From Bacillus wiedmannii (GTDB taxonomy: Bacteria > Bacillota > Bacilli > Bacillales > Bacillaceae_G): a stretch of DNA of 64,000 nt. Shown here piece by piece: positions 18,022 through 28,068 of the stretch. Made by a program: the position numbers and the translations under genes. The stretch is from the NCBI RefSeq assembly GCF_001583695.1, contig NZ_LOBC01000020.1:24190-88189 (forward strand). Direction: 5' to 3'. Numbering within the stretch: the first letter of the stretch is position 1; every line of letters begins with the position of its first letter. The notes beneath the pieces were generated by a model, which saw only the letters and a list, made by a program, of their open reading frames with translations, searched no databases and was not told the origin of the DNA.

Positions 18022-18066
18022 AAAACTCGAACGAAAAGGGTGTTTTTATAAAATTTGTACGTGTTT
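18022..18066 (+). promoter_or_regulatory. Possible PurR boxes upstream of xpt
   Basis: AAAACTCGAAC (around 18022-18032) and an inverted, weaker GTACG-containing site (18057-18061) resemble paired PurBoxes of the B. subtilis PurR repressor, which is known to control xpt-pbuX. Each has two mismatches to the consensus. Confidence 0.35.
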
Positions 18067-18080
18067 TATTAAGAAATGCT

Positions 18081-18108
18081 TTTCAAAGTATAAAAAGTGC
18101 GTTATAAT
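18081..18108 (+). promoter_or_regulatory. Sigma-A promoter of xpt-pbuX
   Basis: TTTCAA (18081-18086), 16 bases, TATAAT (18103-18108); start predicted about 15-20 bases before the riboswitch. Confidence 0.65.
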
Positions 18109-18134
18109 CCATCTATAAAATAAATAGTTAGCTA

Positions 18135-18919
<785 letters not shown>

Positions 18920-18922
18920 ACG

Positions 18923-20245
18923 ATGAAGCAACATCCATTTAAAATCGCATCGCTTGGTATGCAGCATATGCTTGCGATGTATGCTGGCGCAATTATCGTT
19001 CCGCTTATTGTGGGCGGCGGACTTGGTTTAAATCAAAAAGAGTTAACATATTTAGTCTCGATTGATTTATTAATGTGCGGCGTTGCGACGATTTTACAAG
19101 CATTATCAAATCGCTTTTTCGGTATTGGACTTCCAGTCGTACTTGGTTGTACATTTACAGCGGTTGGCCCAATGATTGCAATCGGGAAACAATACGGCGT
19201 GTCTTCTATTTATGGAGCAATTATTGCTGCCGGGTTATTCGTTGTTATTTTTGCGAAATTATTTGGAAAGCTTGTAAAACTGTTTCCACCTGTTGTAACA
19301 GGATCTGTCGTTACCGTAATTGGAGTTACACTTGTTCCAGCAGCAATTAATGATATGGCTGGAGGAGTAGGAAGTAAGGATTTTGGTAGTCTTGAAAATT
19401 TAGCGTTAGCATTTGGTGTATTACTATTTATCATCATTATGTATCGTTTCTTTGACGGATTTATTCGTTCAATCTCTATTTTACTTGGTCTATTGTTCGG
19501 TACAATTGTCGCAGCATTTATGGGGAAAGTAAGTTTGCAAGCGGTTGGAGAAGCGGATTGGTTCCACGGTATTCAGCCATTTTACTTCGGTACACCAACA
19601 TTTGAATTAACGCCAATTATTACGATGATTTTAGTTGCTTGTGTAGGGATTGTAGAAGCAACAGGTGTATATTTCGCATTATCTGATATTTGCAATAAAA
19701 AGATCGGTGAAAAAGAATTAACAAAGGGCTATCGAGCAGAAGGATTAGCGATGGTGTTAGGTGGTATTTTCAATGCGTTCCCATATACAACATACTCTCA
19801 AAACGTAGGACTTGTTCAATTAACTGGAGTAAGAAATCGCGTTATTATTTATACTTGTGGTGGTATGTTAATCGTTCTTGGGTTCATTCCAAAAATCGCA
19901 GCTATTACAACTATTATCCCGAAATCAGTACTTGGCGGTGCAATGTTAGCGATGTTTGGTATGGTAATGGCATATGGTATTAAAATGTTAAGTAGTGTTG
20001 ATTTTGGTAAACAAGAAAACTTATTAATCGTTGCATGTTCTGTTGGAATTGGGCTTGGGGTTACAGTTGTTCCGACATTATTCTCACAACTTCCTGAAAA
20101 CATTCGTATTTTAACAGATAACGGAATTGTACTTGGAAGTGCGTCAGCAGTACTTTTAAATATCGTATTTAATATGGTGCCGCAGCGTAAAGTGAAAGTA
20201 AAAGAAGAGCCAGTGTCGATGCAAAGTGCAGTAAGAGAAGCATAG
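18923..20245 (+). CDS. pbuX: Xanthine permease
   Basis: A nucleobase:cation symporter-2 (NAT/NCS2) membrane protein importing xanthine. 440 residues with about 12-14 hydrophobic segments. Signature features are MQHMLAMYAGAIIVPLIVGG at the start, the QNVGLVQLTGVRNR motif and FGMVMAYGIKML. It is co-transcribed with xpt under guanine control and ends at a terminator shared with the convergent DUF418 gene. Confidence 0.95.
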   Translation: MKQHPFKIASLGMQHMLAMYAGAIIVPLIVGGGLGLNQKELTYLVSIDLLMCGVATILQALSNRFFGIGLPVVLGCTFTAVGPMIAIGKQYGVSSIYGAIIAAGLFVVIFAKLFGKLVKLFPPVVTGSVVTVIGVTLVPAAINDMAGGVGSKDFGSLENLALAFGVLLFIIIMYRFFDGFIRSISILLGLLFGTIVAAFMGKVSLQAVGEADWFHGIQPFYFGTPTFELTPIITMILVACVGIVEATGVYFALSDICNKKIGEKELTKGYRAEGLAMVLGGIFNAFPYTTYSQNVGLVQLTGVRNRVIIYTCGGMLIVLGFIPKIAAITTIIPKSVLGGAMLAMFGMVMAYGIKMLSSVDFGKQENLLIVACSVGIGLGVTVVPTLFSQLPENIRILTDNGIVLGSASAVLLNIVFNMVPQRKVKVKEEPVSMQSAVREA

Positions 20246-20284
20246 AAAAGCAAGGTCTCGTTATGAGACCTTGCTTTTCTTTTT
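20246..20284. terminator. Bidirectional terminator between pbuX and DUF418 gene
   Basis: AAAAGCAAGGTCTC / GAGACCTTGCTTTT stem of 14 bp; the DUF418 stop at 20261 lies in the loop region. Confidence 0.88.
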
Positions 20285-21424
20285 AAGTGGCATCATTTTC
20301 CCGTACGTACCAAGGCGCCATATATATTCAAGTGGCCCGTATTGATAACGTGACAGCCACCAGCGGCTAATAAAGATTTGTAACGTATAGAAACTAATGC
20401 AAAAGAGAGGACCTACCCATAATGGAGCAAGATAATCATTTTTGAACAATAGTCCGAATACAAGTAATGTAACAATTGTATGTGAAATGTAGTTTGTTAA
20501 TGCCATTCGCCCAACGTACTGGAACGGGCGTAATAATGTTTGCCATCTTTCTTTTTGTAATAAACGCATGAGCGTGAAAATGTAGAATATGAATAACGTT
20601 TTTCCGCTAAACATTGTAAAGACCTGCATGTAGATTGGTTCATAAGATGGTTTTGATAAGAAATAACGGACCATGAAGAACCACATTGGTAATGTTAAAA
20701 TGAACATAATAATTTGCCATTTTTTAAGCTTCGGATCTAACTCTTTCGCGCGGCGGAAGATATCCTTTTTGCCGGCGTATAAACCAAGTAAAAATAGTCC
20801 AACTGTTTCTGGGAACATGAATGCGTTTAGTCCAATTCCATCAGCATAAAATGCATGGAAACGAGTTTGTATTTGTGACACCCAGTCTTCAAGTGGCATG
20901 ATTGGTAAGGAAAATCCTAATTCTTCCTTTGGAACGAATGCAATAGCGATACCACCGATTAGCATGAAAAACTGAAAAATACTTAATAAAACGATTGCCC
21001 ATATTAAAATGGTACGAGGTTCTCTCTTGTAAAATAAAAATAAGAAAAATCCAGCGATTGCATAACTATGTAAAATGTCCCCGTCCCATAAAAGAACGTA
21101 ATGTAAGAAACCAAATAATAATAAAATAAGTAAGCGACGAACAAATAAAGTTTTTGGGCGATCTGCTTTCGCTTCAGCACGAGTCATAAAAATGTAAAAG
21201 CCTAGGCCGAATAAAAACGAAAAGATTGTATAAAATTTTGTTTGAATAAACATATCGTAAAATAGACGGATATAGCTATCTAGCCCCTCATAAACTCCTG
21301 AAAGATCACGTGAGTCAACCCCGGCGATAATTGGCCAGTTAACAAGAAAAATACCTAGTACAGCTATCCCTCTAATAATATCGATGGAATGTATCCTCTC
21401 GCCTTGTGAAATATTTTGTGTCAT
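20261..21424 (-). CDS. DUF418 family integral membrane protein
   Basis: A 387-residue polytopic protein of the YeiB/DUF418 group, related to acyltransferase-3-like membrane proteins. It opens with the family signature RIHSIDIIRGIAVLGIFLVN, has about 9-10 membrane segments, and ends with LTNYISHTIV... and the GPLEYIWRLGTYG motif typical of the DUF418 C-terminus. ATG 21424 is preferred because AAGGAGG lies upstream; the longer frame to 21568 has no RBS. Substrate unknown. Confidence 0.88.
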   Translation of the reverse strand: MTQNISQGERIHSIDIIRGIAVLGIFLVNWPIIAGVDSRDLSGVYEGLDSYIRLFYDMFIQTKFYTIFSFLFGLGFYIFMTRAEAKADRPKTLFVRRLLILLLFGFLHYVLLWDGDILHSYAIAGFFLFLFYKREPRTILIWAIVLLSIFQFFMLIGGIAIAFVPKEELGFSLPIMPLEDWVSQIQTRFHAFYADGIGLNAFMFPETVGLFLLGLYAGKKDIFRRAKELDPKLKKWQIIMFILTLPMWFFMVRYFLSKPSYEPIYMQVFTMFSGKTLFIFYIFTLMRLLQKERWQTLLRPFQYVGRMALTNYISHTIVTLLVFGLLFKNDYLAPLWVGPLFCISFYTLQIFISRWWLSRYQYGPLEYIWRLGTYGKMMPLKKKSKVS

Positions 21425-21617
21425 TATTTTCCTCCTTGTTAAGTAATTCCCTTTTATTATACAAAATGTAAAGAGGAGGGTATATAGGTAATTTCCAATT
21501 TTTAAAACTGTTAAGATATGTATTATGAGATATAATAAGAGTGCACAACAAGTTTTAACCTTCTTCAAAACAGGCAGTAAAGCTCCTTTCTATAAGGGGC
21601 TTTCTTTATGAAAAGTA

Positions 21618-21672
21618 TTGATAATGATTCTCTTTAATGATAAAATGTATTTAAAAGTGATAATCATTATCA
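21618..21672 (+). promoter_or_regulatory. Sigma-A promoter with Fur boxes
   Basis: TTGATA (21618-21623), exactly 17 bases, TAAAAT (21641-21646). A perfect 7-1-7 Fur box TGATAATCATTATCA lies at 21658-21672, over the early transcribed region, and a second half-matching box (TGATAATGATTCTCT) overlaps the -35 at 21619-21633. This predicts tight repression by Fur with iron. Confidence 0.85.
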
Positions 21673-21687
21673 AAAAAAGGTTGGTGC

Positions 21688-21780
21688 ATGAGTATGGTAT
21701 ATGCATTAGTAGCAGGTACAGTCGCTGTATATGCAGTTATTGCAAAGTATGTTTTAAATGGAGTAGGAACAGCAAAATGA
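21688..21780 (+). CDS. Fur-regulated 30-residue membrane peptide
   Basis: Begins MSMVYALVAGTVAVYAVIAK and ends with a short NGVGTAK tail: one membrane helix (about residues 3-24) flanked by a single Lys inside the helix end and a Lys at the C-terminus. RBS AAAGG is 7 bases before ATG 21688. It is bracketed by its own Fur-box promoter and its own terminator, so it is a complete monocistronic unit. Too short for usual annotation. Function unknown; a role in iron-limited adaptation at the membrane is inferred from the operator only. Confidence 0.7.
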   Translation: MSMVYALVAGTVAVYAVIAKYVLNGVGTAK

Positions 21781-21793
21781 GTGATATGACATA

Positions 21794-21836
21794 AAATCCC
21801 TTTCATTTGTAAAAAGAATGAAAGGGATTTTTTATT
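21794..21836 (+). terminator. Terminator after the 30-residue peptide gene
   Basis: AAATCCCTTTCATT / AATGAAAGGGATTT perfect 14-bp stem followed by T-run. Confidence 0.9.
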
Positions 21837-21974
21837 TTTAATGAGAATATGCTGAAAATTTAGTATGATAGTAAAGTGAAACTGTAATCGATGAGGGGAT
21901 GTATTTCCTGATGATTATGAGCTCGCAAATGGCGAGAAAAAGTATATACATCTTGGATAAAGGGGAACAAGGGG

Positions 21975-24900
21975 ATGACAAACATAGTACAGACAAACGG
22001 TATGAAAAAACTTGTTTGTTTTTATGAAGAGTGGCAAAAACACGGCGATGCAGAGAATAGTGTAAAGTTGTTTGAGGTGATTCAAAAATATAAACAAGAG
22101 CAGCTTATGATAGCGTTCTGCGGTCACTTCTCTGCAGGGAAATCAACGATGATGAATCATCTATATAAAGCGCAGTTGTTACCAACAAGTCCAATTCCGA
22201 CAAGCGCTAACGTTGTCAAAATTGAAAAAGGAATGGATCGTGTTGTTGTAACAGTTAAATCCGGTGAACAGTACGAATATGACGGTGCATATTCAGCTGA
22301 AGAATTAAAACAAATTTGTAAAGACGGTGATGAGGTAATTGGTGTTCATATTTATCGGAATGATGCGCCAATTCCTGAGGGTGTTATGTTAGTTGATACA
22401 CCAGGGATTGATTCAACAGATGATGCCCATCAATTAGCGACAGAATCAACGCTGCATCTAGCAGACGTAATTTTTTATATGATGGATTATAATCACGTCC
22501 AATCGGAAGTGAATTTGCAATTTGTTAAAGAATTGAAACAACGTAATAAAACGGTTTATCTAGTTGTAAATCAAATAGATAAACATAAAGAAAATGAATT
22601 ATCGTTTGAGGATTATAAAGATAGTGTAAAACAATCGTTCTCTAACTGGGATATTGAAGTAGATGAAGTGTATTATACTTCATTACGAATGATGAACCAT
22701 ACACATAATGAAATTGGGAGCTTAGAAACATTAATTACTTCTATTATGAAAGAAAAAGTGCAGTATGTAAGAGATGGAATGGAGCGAGAAACAGAATATT
22801 TAATGGGGGAACATTTTTCGTTTATTCTTTCGGAAAATGAAAAAGCTCTTTTGAAATATGAGGAAGAGCTAGCATCGCCGCTTTCTATTTCAGAGATAGT
22901 GGAAAAGAAAGAAGAGCTAACGGAAACTAAACAGCGCGAGGCTAGTAAAGAATCTCATGTGAGAAACGAATTTATAAAAGGCTTACAAGCTATATTAGAT
23001 AACGCGTATTTAATGCCATTTGAAATGAGAGAATTGGCAAATGCGTATTTAGAAACGAAATTAACTAAATTTAAGGTCGGTTTGCTGTTTGCGAAAGGAA
23101 AGACGGAGCAAGAAAAACAGAGACGTTTAGATGCTTTTTATTCTGCTTTGCAAAAGACTGTTGAAACGCAACTTGATTTTCATGTGAAAGAATTTATTGT
23201 TGCCTTCTTAAAAGAAGAAGGATTGTTCACAGAGGAAATTGGGAAAGACATATATGCTTTAGAAATTGCTTTCGGATCAGAAATGTTAGCTGAAGTCATT
23301 AAACAAGGTGCAGGTTTCACAGGTGATTACTTACTTCTTTATACAGCGGATGTAGCGAATGAACTGAAGAAACGTTATTTTACAAAAGCGCAGCAAATTT
23401 TTGATAAAAGTGCAGTCGTTTTAAAGCAAAAGGTGAAGGAAGCGGTTACACGCATTGAAGAAGAGATTGAAAAATATATGATGTTGCAAACGGCAAAAGA
23501 AACGCAATTGCAATACAGTAACAATTTAGAGACATATGAAAGTTATTTGCAAAATGTTTGGCACGAGCGTGTTGCTACACCAGAAGGATTGCAAATAGAG
23601 GAGATATTGCAAAGTAAAACACAAATTGTTAGTGAGAAATTCACACTACAAGAGCAGGAAAGCGTAAACGATAGCGTAATGGCTTGTGAGGAAGAGATAA
23701 AAGGAACAGCAGCTTTAAATATTCAGCGTATATTAGAGAAAGTGAAGAAAGCTGAAACGATATTAGAGCCATTGCCAGCGCTGAAACATGTACAGCAAGA
23801 GGTAATAGAAAAAAGGCGTCGTGTGGAAACGAAACAATTTACAGTAGCGTTATTCGGAGCTTTTAGTGCTGGGAAATCATCATTTGCCAATGCATTGCTT
23901 GGTGGGAATGTACTTCCTGTATCACCAAATCCGACGACGGCAACGATTAATCAAATTTTGCCGGTTACAGAGGAAAAACCACACGGAACAGTAATGGTCC
24001 AATTCAAATCAAAGCAAGCTCTATTAGAAGATATGAAAGCTGTTTATAAGTTGTTTCATTATGAGATTACTACGTTAGATGAAGCGTTAGCACAAATTGA
24101 TAAAGTTATGAAATATCCTTCACCAACTGGGAAGCAAAAAACAACATTTAGCTTTTTAAGAGCGGTACAAAAAGGGTATGATACGGTTTCTGCTCATTTA
24201 GGGGAGCAAGTACAAGTTACATTAGAAGAGTTTTCTGATTATGTAGCGAATGAAGAAAAATCATGTTTTGTTGAGTACATGGAGCTTTATTATGATTGTG
24301 CTTTAACAAGGCAAGGAGTAGCGCTTGTAGATACACCTGGAGCGGATTCTATTAACGCCCGCCATACGGACGTTGCGTTCCAGTATATTAAAAACGCAGA
24401 TGCTATTTTATTTGTAACGTATTATAATCATGTGTTCTCTCGTGCTGACCGTGAATTCTTAATCCAGCTTGGTCGTGTAAAGGATACTTTTGCACTTGAT
24501 AAAATGTTCTTCTTAATTAATGCGGCCGATTTAGCAGAGTCTGAAGAAGAACTTGAAATGGTAAAAGGTTATATCGCAGACCAGCTACTGCAATACGGTA
24601 TTAGAAATCCGCGTTTATTTGCAATTTCAAGTTTATGTGCACTTGAAGAGAAGCAAGGAAAGAATATTGAAAAAGAGAAGTACGGTATTTTACAAAACTC
24701 TGGGATTGCTAAGTTCGAGGGATCATTTACATCCTTTATGATGAGAGATTTAATGCTCGTATCTGTTCATGCTTTATATGGTACATTGCAAGGAGCAGAT
24801 CAGCTTTTAGTAAATATGATAAACGGTGCAAAGCAGGGGAATGAAGAGAAAGAGAAGCAAACGAAAAAATATGAAGCAGAGCGTGATCAGCTACTTCATA

Positions 24901-25634
24901 TTATTTCATCATATAGTGTGCTTGCTGAAGAGCAGGCGATGCAAAATGAAGTGAAAGAATTGCTTTATTACGTGCAACAGCGTCTATTCCTACGCTATAA
25001 CGATGTGTTTACTGAATTTATTAATCCAGCATCGCTGCGAACGGATGGGAATGTGAAAGTGCAGTTGCAACAGTGCGTTATGGAATTAGTGGCATTTATT
25101 CAGCATGATTTACTACAAGAAATGCGTGCGACATCATTACGCCTTGAGAAATGGATAGATGAAGCGATGAAGCGTGCAAAGAATGAAATTGTGGTGAACT
25201 GTAAAGTAGAAAATGAATCAATTTCTATGAGTGGAACAGTGGATTATGAATATAAAGATATTGCACATAAAGAACCGTTCCCTTCAGTTGAAATAAAAGA
25301 TTTCAAAAAAGCACTGGCGCATTTTAAAAATGAAAAAAGCTTTTTTGAAAAAAATGATAAAGCTTTCATGCAAGAAGAGGCTAAAGTTGTATTAGAGCCT
25401 TTCGTATCAAACTATGTAGCTGATGAAAAAGATTTATTTGTTCATCATTATAAGCAAGAGTGGGATTCGAAATGGAAATTATTCCAAAAAGTGATGCAGC
25501 AAGATGTGATGAATTATTATGAAAGTGTATTATTTGCATTGGCTGAAACAATTGATGTATCACTATATGAACAAAGTAAAGAACAATTGCAAAAGCAGTT
25601 AGTAGAGATTGAAAAAGAAATTTATGTGATATAG
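21975..25634 (+). CDS. dynA: Bacterial double dynamin DynA
   Basis: A large GTPase (1219 residues) made of two fused dynamin-like halves, mediating membrane fusion and membrane surveillance. Half one: G1 GHFSAGKST (about residue 48), DTPGIDS, NQID. Half two: G1 GAFSAGKSS (about 628), DTPGADS, and a NAAD in place of N/TKxD. Long helical stalk regions follow each G domain. No classical membrane helix is seen; membrane contact would be through paddle segments. B. subtilis YpbR is the counterpart, with YpbS close downstream here too. RBS AAGGGG. Confidence 0.94.
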   Translation: MTNIVQTNGMKKLVCFYEEWQKHGDAENSVKLFEVIQKYKQEQLMIAFCGHFSAGKSTMMNHLYKAQLLPTSPIPTSANVVKIEKGMDRVVVTVKSGEQYEYDGAYSAEELKQICKDGDEVIGVHIYRNDAPIPEGVMLVDTPGIDSTDDAHQLATESTLHLADVIFYMMDYNHVQSEVNLQFVKELKQRNKTVYLVVNQIDKHKENELSFEDYKDSVKQSFSNWDIEVDEVYYTSLRMMNHTHNEIGSLETLITSIMKEKVQYVRDGMERETEYLMGEHFSFILSENEKALLKYEEELASPLSISEIVEKKEELTETKQREASKESHVRNEFIKGLQAILDNAYLMPFEMRELANAYLETKLTKFKVGLLFAKGKTEQEKQRRLDAFYSALQKTVETQLDFHVKEFIVAFLKEEGLFTEEIGKDIYALEIAFGSEMLAEVIKQGAGFTGDYLLLYTADVANELKKRYFTKAQQIFDKSAVVLKQKVKEAVTRIEEEIEKYMMLQTAKETQLQYSNNLETYESYLQNVWHERVATPEGLQIEEILQSKTQIVSEKFTLQEQESVNDSVMACEEEIKGTAALNIQRILEKVKKAETILEPLPALKHVQQEVIEKRRRVETKQFTVALFGAFSAGKSSFANALLGGNVLPVSPNPTTATINQILPVTEEKPHGTVMVQFKSKQALLEDMKAVYKLFHYEITTLDEALAQIDKVMKYPSPTGKQKTTFSFLRAVQKGYDTVSAHLGEQVQVTLEEFSDYVANEEKSCFVEYMELYYDCALTRQGVALVDTPGADSINARHTDVAFQYIKNADAILFVTYYNHVFSRADREFLIQLGRVKDTFALDKMFFLINAADLAESEEELEMVKGYIADQLLQYGIRNPRLFAISSLCALEEKQGKNIEKEKYGILQNSGIAKFEGSFTSFMMRDLMLVSVHALYGTLQGADQLLVNMINGAKQGNEEKEKQTKKYEAERDQLLHIISSYSVLAEEQAMQNEVKELLYYVQQRLFLRYNDVFTEFINPASLRTDGNVKVQLQQCVMELVAFIQHDLLQEMRATSLRLEKWIDEAMKRAKNEIVVNCKVENESISMSGTVDYEYKDIAHKEPFPSVEIKDFKKALAHFKNEKSFFEKNDKAFMQEEAKVVLEPFVSNYVADEKDLFVHHYKQEWDSKWKLFQKVMQQDVMNYYESVLFALAETIDVSLYEQSKEQLQKQLVEIEKEIYVI

Positions 25635-25637
25635 TCG

Positions 25638-25892
25638 TTATGAGAAAAAGATTCGTTCAATTTTCTTTTGCAATACTGTATCTAAAGATTTGACAAACCC
25701 AGCAAATTCATCGGTAGAAATCATATGAGTAAGAACGAGGCGTCTGCCGTCTGGTGTTTCACCGCATAAGACGAATGAAGAAAATTCATATGTTTTGTTT
25801 TCTACTACTAATTTTGGATAGGAATACGTGTCGCTTTTCTTCTTCTTTCCATCAATAGAGATGACGTTGCATTTTTTCTCATTGTTGTCCAT
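25638..25892 (-). CDS. Uncharacterised 84-residue protein
   Basis: Start ATG 25892 (MDNNEKKCNVISIDGKKKK) follows AAAGGAGGG at ideal distance; an upstream in-frame ATG at 25928 has none. The C-terminal half contains YEFSSFVLCGETPDGRRLV and a helix ending the protein. It converges on dynA with only 3 bases between the stops. Not recognised as a named family. Confidence 0.7.
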   Translation of the reverse strand: MDNNEKKCNVISIDGKKKKSDTYSYPKLVVENKTYEFSSFVLCGETPDGRRLVLTHMISTDEFAGFVKSLDTVLQKKIERIFFS

Positions 25893-25964
25893 GGTGAATC
25901 CCTCCTTTCTATTATTTATGGTAGACAAGGAGGGTTTAGAACAATAGAGAAAGGGGAGTTTTTT

Positions 25965-26432
25965 ATGTGTGTAGTAATAGAGTATATTTCAAAAGAAGCT
26001 ATACCGAAACCTTTATTATTGCTTGCTGATCCAAGTGAGGGGCAAATTGATGCATATGTACAAAGAGGGTTAACATATGTAGCTAAGCAAGAGGAGAGAG
26101 TTGTCGGTGTATATGTTCTTTTGGAAACAAGGCCGAAGACGATGGAAATTATGAATATTGCGGTTGTAGAGCATTTGCAAGGAAAAGGGATTGGAAAGCA
26201 GCTATTAAGTCATGCCGTAGAAACTGCTAAAGGATATGGTATGTCAAAACTTGAAGTTGGTACAGGCAATTCTAGTGTTTCACAACTTGCTTTATATCAA
26301 AAATGTGGATTTCGTATTTTTTCTATTGATTTTGATTACTTTTCAAAGCATTATGAAGAAGAGATTATTGAAAATGGGATTGTATGTCGTGATATGATTC
26401 GGCTTGCAATGGAATTGAATAAGAACGTATAA
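25965..26432 (+). CDS. GNAT family N-acetyltransferase
   Basis: A 155-residue GNAT protein. The acetyl-CoA pyrophosphate loop HLQGKGIGKQLL follows the beta-4 strand MEIMNIAVVE, then LEVGTGNSSVSQLALYQKCG, the conserved motif B. RBS AAAGGGGAG precedes ATG 25965. Substrate unknown. It is followed by ypbS after about 20 bases. Confidence 0.9.
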   Translation: MCVVIEYISKEAIPKPLLLLADPSEGQIDAYVQRGLTYVAKQEERVVGVYVLLETRPKTMEIMNIAVVEHLQGKGIGKQLLSHAVETAKGYGMSKLEVGTGNSSVSQLALYQKCGFRIFSIDFDYFSKHYEEEIIENGIVCRDMIRLAMELNKNV

Positions 26433-26453
26433 CTTATTTAGGGGGAAGAGAAG

Positions 26454-26726
26454 ATGGAAGTACATAAAGCAATTACAGCACATTCTCGTAAACAAAATGA
26501 AAGTGTAAAAGCATGTTTACAATTAGATGCGCAGCGTGAAGCAGCTATTGAAGCAGCCGTATCTCTTGCGTCAAAGGGGAAAGAATTTTCGGTTGATGTC
26601 ATTAATGTTGTAACAAAGCAAATTAATGATCTTGCAAAAAATGGTGTTACACTGCAGCGTAAATATGTTACAGAAGAAATGGTTATGGAGTATGTAAGTC
26701 GTTTGCAAGAGAAAGAAGGTCGTTAA
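26454..26726 (+). CDS. ypbS: DUF2533 family protein YpbS
   Basis: A 90-residue helical protein beginning MEVHKAITAHSRKQNESVKA, typical of the Bacillaceae DUF2533 family; in B. subtilis the homologue YpbS adjoins YpbR (DynA). RBS GGGGGAAGAG. It is 2 bases upstream of the sulfurtransferase gene, so co-expression is likely. Function unknown. Confidence 0.8.
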   Translation: MEVHKAITAHSRKQNESVKACLQLDAQREAAIEAAVSLASKGKEFSVDVINVVTKQINDLAKNGVTLQRKYVTEEMVMEYVSRLQEKEGR

Positions 26727-26728
26727 AG

Positions 26729-27562
26729 ATGATAGTTACAGTCGAATGGTTACGTGAGCATATAGAAGATGAGAATGTCCGTATAATCGATTGTCGTTTT
26801 GATTTAGCGAATCCTAATTGGGGTAGAGAAAAGTATGAGGAAGAACATATTCTTCATGCATTATATTTTGATTTGAATTTAGATTTATCAAGTCTTGTAA
26901 CAGAACATGGTGGTCGCCATCCATTGCCGAATATTGAGGAGTTTGCAGACAAGCTTTCACAAGCTGGTATTGATGAACATACGACAGTAATTGCATATGA
27001 CAGTCAAGCGGGTGCAAATGCTTCTCGTCTCTGGTGGTTATTAAACTATGTAGGACATGAGAAAGTATATATATTAGATGGTGGATTTCCAGCTTGGAAA
27101 GAGAATGGACTACCGATAACAACGGAAATTCCTGTTGCTATACGAAAAACATTCAAAGCAAATGTACAAGATCATATGCTTGTAACGATGGAAACGGTGA
27201 GAGAGAATATTCATGCAGGTGCAGATGTTACGTTAATTGATTCTAGAGAGCCAAAACGTTATGCTGGTGTAGAGGAACTAGTTGATCCAAAAGCAGGACA
27301 TATTCCGACAGCAGTAAACTATTTTTGGAAGGATGGAATTGTACAATCAGGGCAATTTAAGAATGAAGCTGGGCAACAAGAACGATTCCGAAATCTTTCG
27401 AAAGATAAGGAAACAATTGTATATTGTGGTTCTGGTGTTACAGCATGTCCAAATATCCTTGCATTGAAATTAGCTGGATTCCAAAATGTTAAATTGTATG
27501 CAGGTAGCTGGAGTGATTGGATTTCTTATCCAGAAAATCAAATTGCAAAAGAAGAAGATTAA
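26729..27562 (+). CDS. Two-domain rhodanese-type sulfurtransferase
   Basis: A thiosulfate or 3-mercaptopyruvate sulfurtransferase of 277 residues. N-terminal inactive rhodanese domain (IIDCRFDLANPNWGR; ending with LDGGFPAWKENG) and C-terminal catalytic rhodanese domain with the persulfide Cys in VYCGSGVTAC (about residue 232). The CGSGVTA loop resembles mercaptopyruvate sulfurtransferases more than thiosulfate-specific CRxGxR enzymes. It probably donates sulfur in cysteine catabolism or thiol repair. Confidence 0.9.
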   Translation: MIVTVEWLREHIEDENVRIIDCRFDLANPNWGREKYEEEHILHALYFDLNLDLSSLVTEHGGRHPLPNIEEFADKLSQAGIDEHTTVIAYDSQAGANASRLWWLLNYVGHEKVYILDGGFPAWKENGLPITTEIPVAIRKTFKANVQDHMLVTMETVRENIHAGADVTLIDSREPKRYAGVEELVDPKAGHIPTAVNYFWKDGIVQSGQFKNEAGQQERFRNLSKDKETIVYCGSGVTACPNILALKLAGFQNVKLYAGSWSDWISYPENQIAKEED

Positions 27563-27633
27563 TCACTTGCATGCAAAAATAATTTGTATTAAAATAAGGT
27601 CACAAGCAAGAAATTGCTCGAAAAACTTTGTAT

Positions 27634-27662
27634 TTTACACATTGGAAACAATGTGATAATAT
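27634..27662 (+). promoter_or_regulatory. Sigma-A promoter of the 6S-like RNA locus
   Basis: TTTACA (27634-27639), 17 bases, TAATAT (27657-27662); start predicted near 27669. Confidence 0.65.
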
Positions 27663-27669
27663 AACGACA

Positions 27670-27862
27670 AGTAAATAATACATCCTGCGGTGTACGTAAC
27701 TTATTTATGTCTAAAACCGATGTTAGTTATACGGAAGCTCAATATTTAGCGACCATCATCAAGCCTTCCTTGTGGAGGAAGATGTACGGTAACTGTGAGG
27801 GCATCCACCTGCGAGTAGCGGGTTTTTGGACATTTACGAGGAGCGGCACGTGCGGGGGTCTT
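27670..27862 (+). ncRNA. ssrS: 6S-like regulatory RNA, copy 1
   Basis: An untranslated block with the layout of 6S RNA, which binds sigma-A RNA polymerase as an open-promoter mimic. The closing stem pairs CCTGCGGTGT (27684-27693) with GCACGTGCGGG near 27847-27857, with one bulged G. The 3' part, GGGCATCCACCTGCGAG then GCGGGTTTTTGGACA and GAGCGGCACGTGCGGGG, parallels the order of E. coli 6S (ACATTCACCTTG, CAAGGG, GCGGCATCTCGGAG). No ORF with RBS is present. About 190 bases, the expected size. Exact ends are estimated. Confidence 0.75.
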
Positions 27863-27881
27863 ATTTCAACTAACATTATAT

Positions 27882-28064
27882 AAAATTCCTACGGTGTACG
27901 TAGCTTATGCATGTCTTAAACCAATAAGTTTAATATGGAAGTTCAATATTTAAATGTAGCTAACATGCCATCTTTTTAAGAAGGAAGTTACAAACATTTG
28001 TGAGAGCATCCACCTGTGAGAGCAGGTTTATGGACATCTAGAGAGAACGGCATATGTGGGGCTA
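27882..28064 (+). ncRNA. ssrS: 6S-like regulatory RNA, copy 2
   Basis: A tandem homologue of the preceding RNA, diverged but alignable over its whole length (CCTACGGTGTACGTAGC, GGAAGTTCAATATTTA, GAGCATCCACCTGTGAG, GAACGGCATATGTGGGG). The closing stem shows compensatory change: the G-C pair of copy 1 (CCTGCG with TGCGGG) becomes A-U here (CCTACG with TGTGGG). It ends just before a strong terminator. Only about 25 bases separate the copies, so both may be cut from one transcript. Confidence 0.75.
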
Positions 28065-28068
28065 TATA

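Noticed and set aside
21839-21974. Possible small ORF or leader upstream of dynA (ATG near 21911)
   Set aside because: No good RBS for a separate ORF; the CTCGC/GCGAG hairpin is too short to call a regulatory element.
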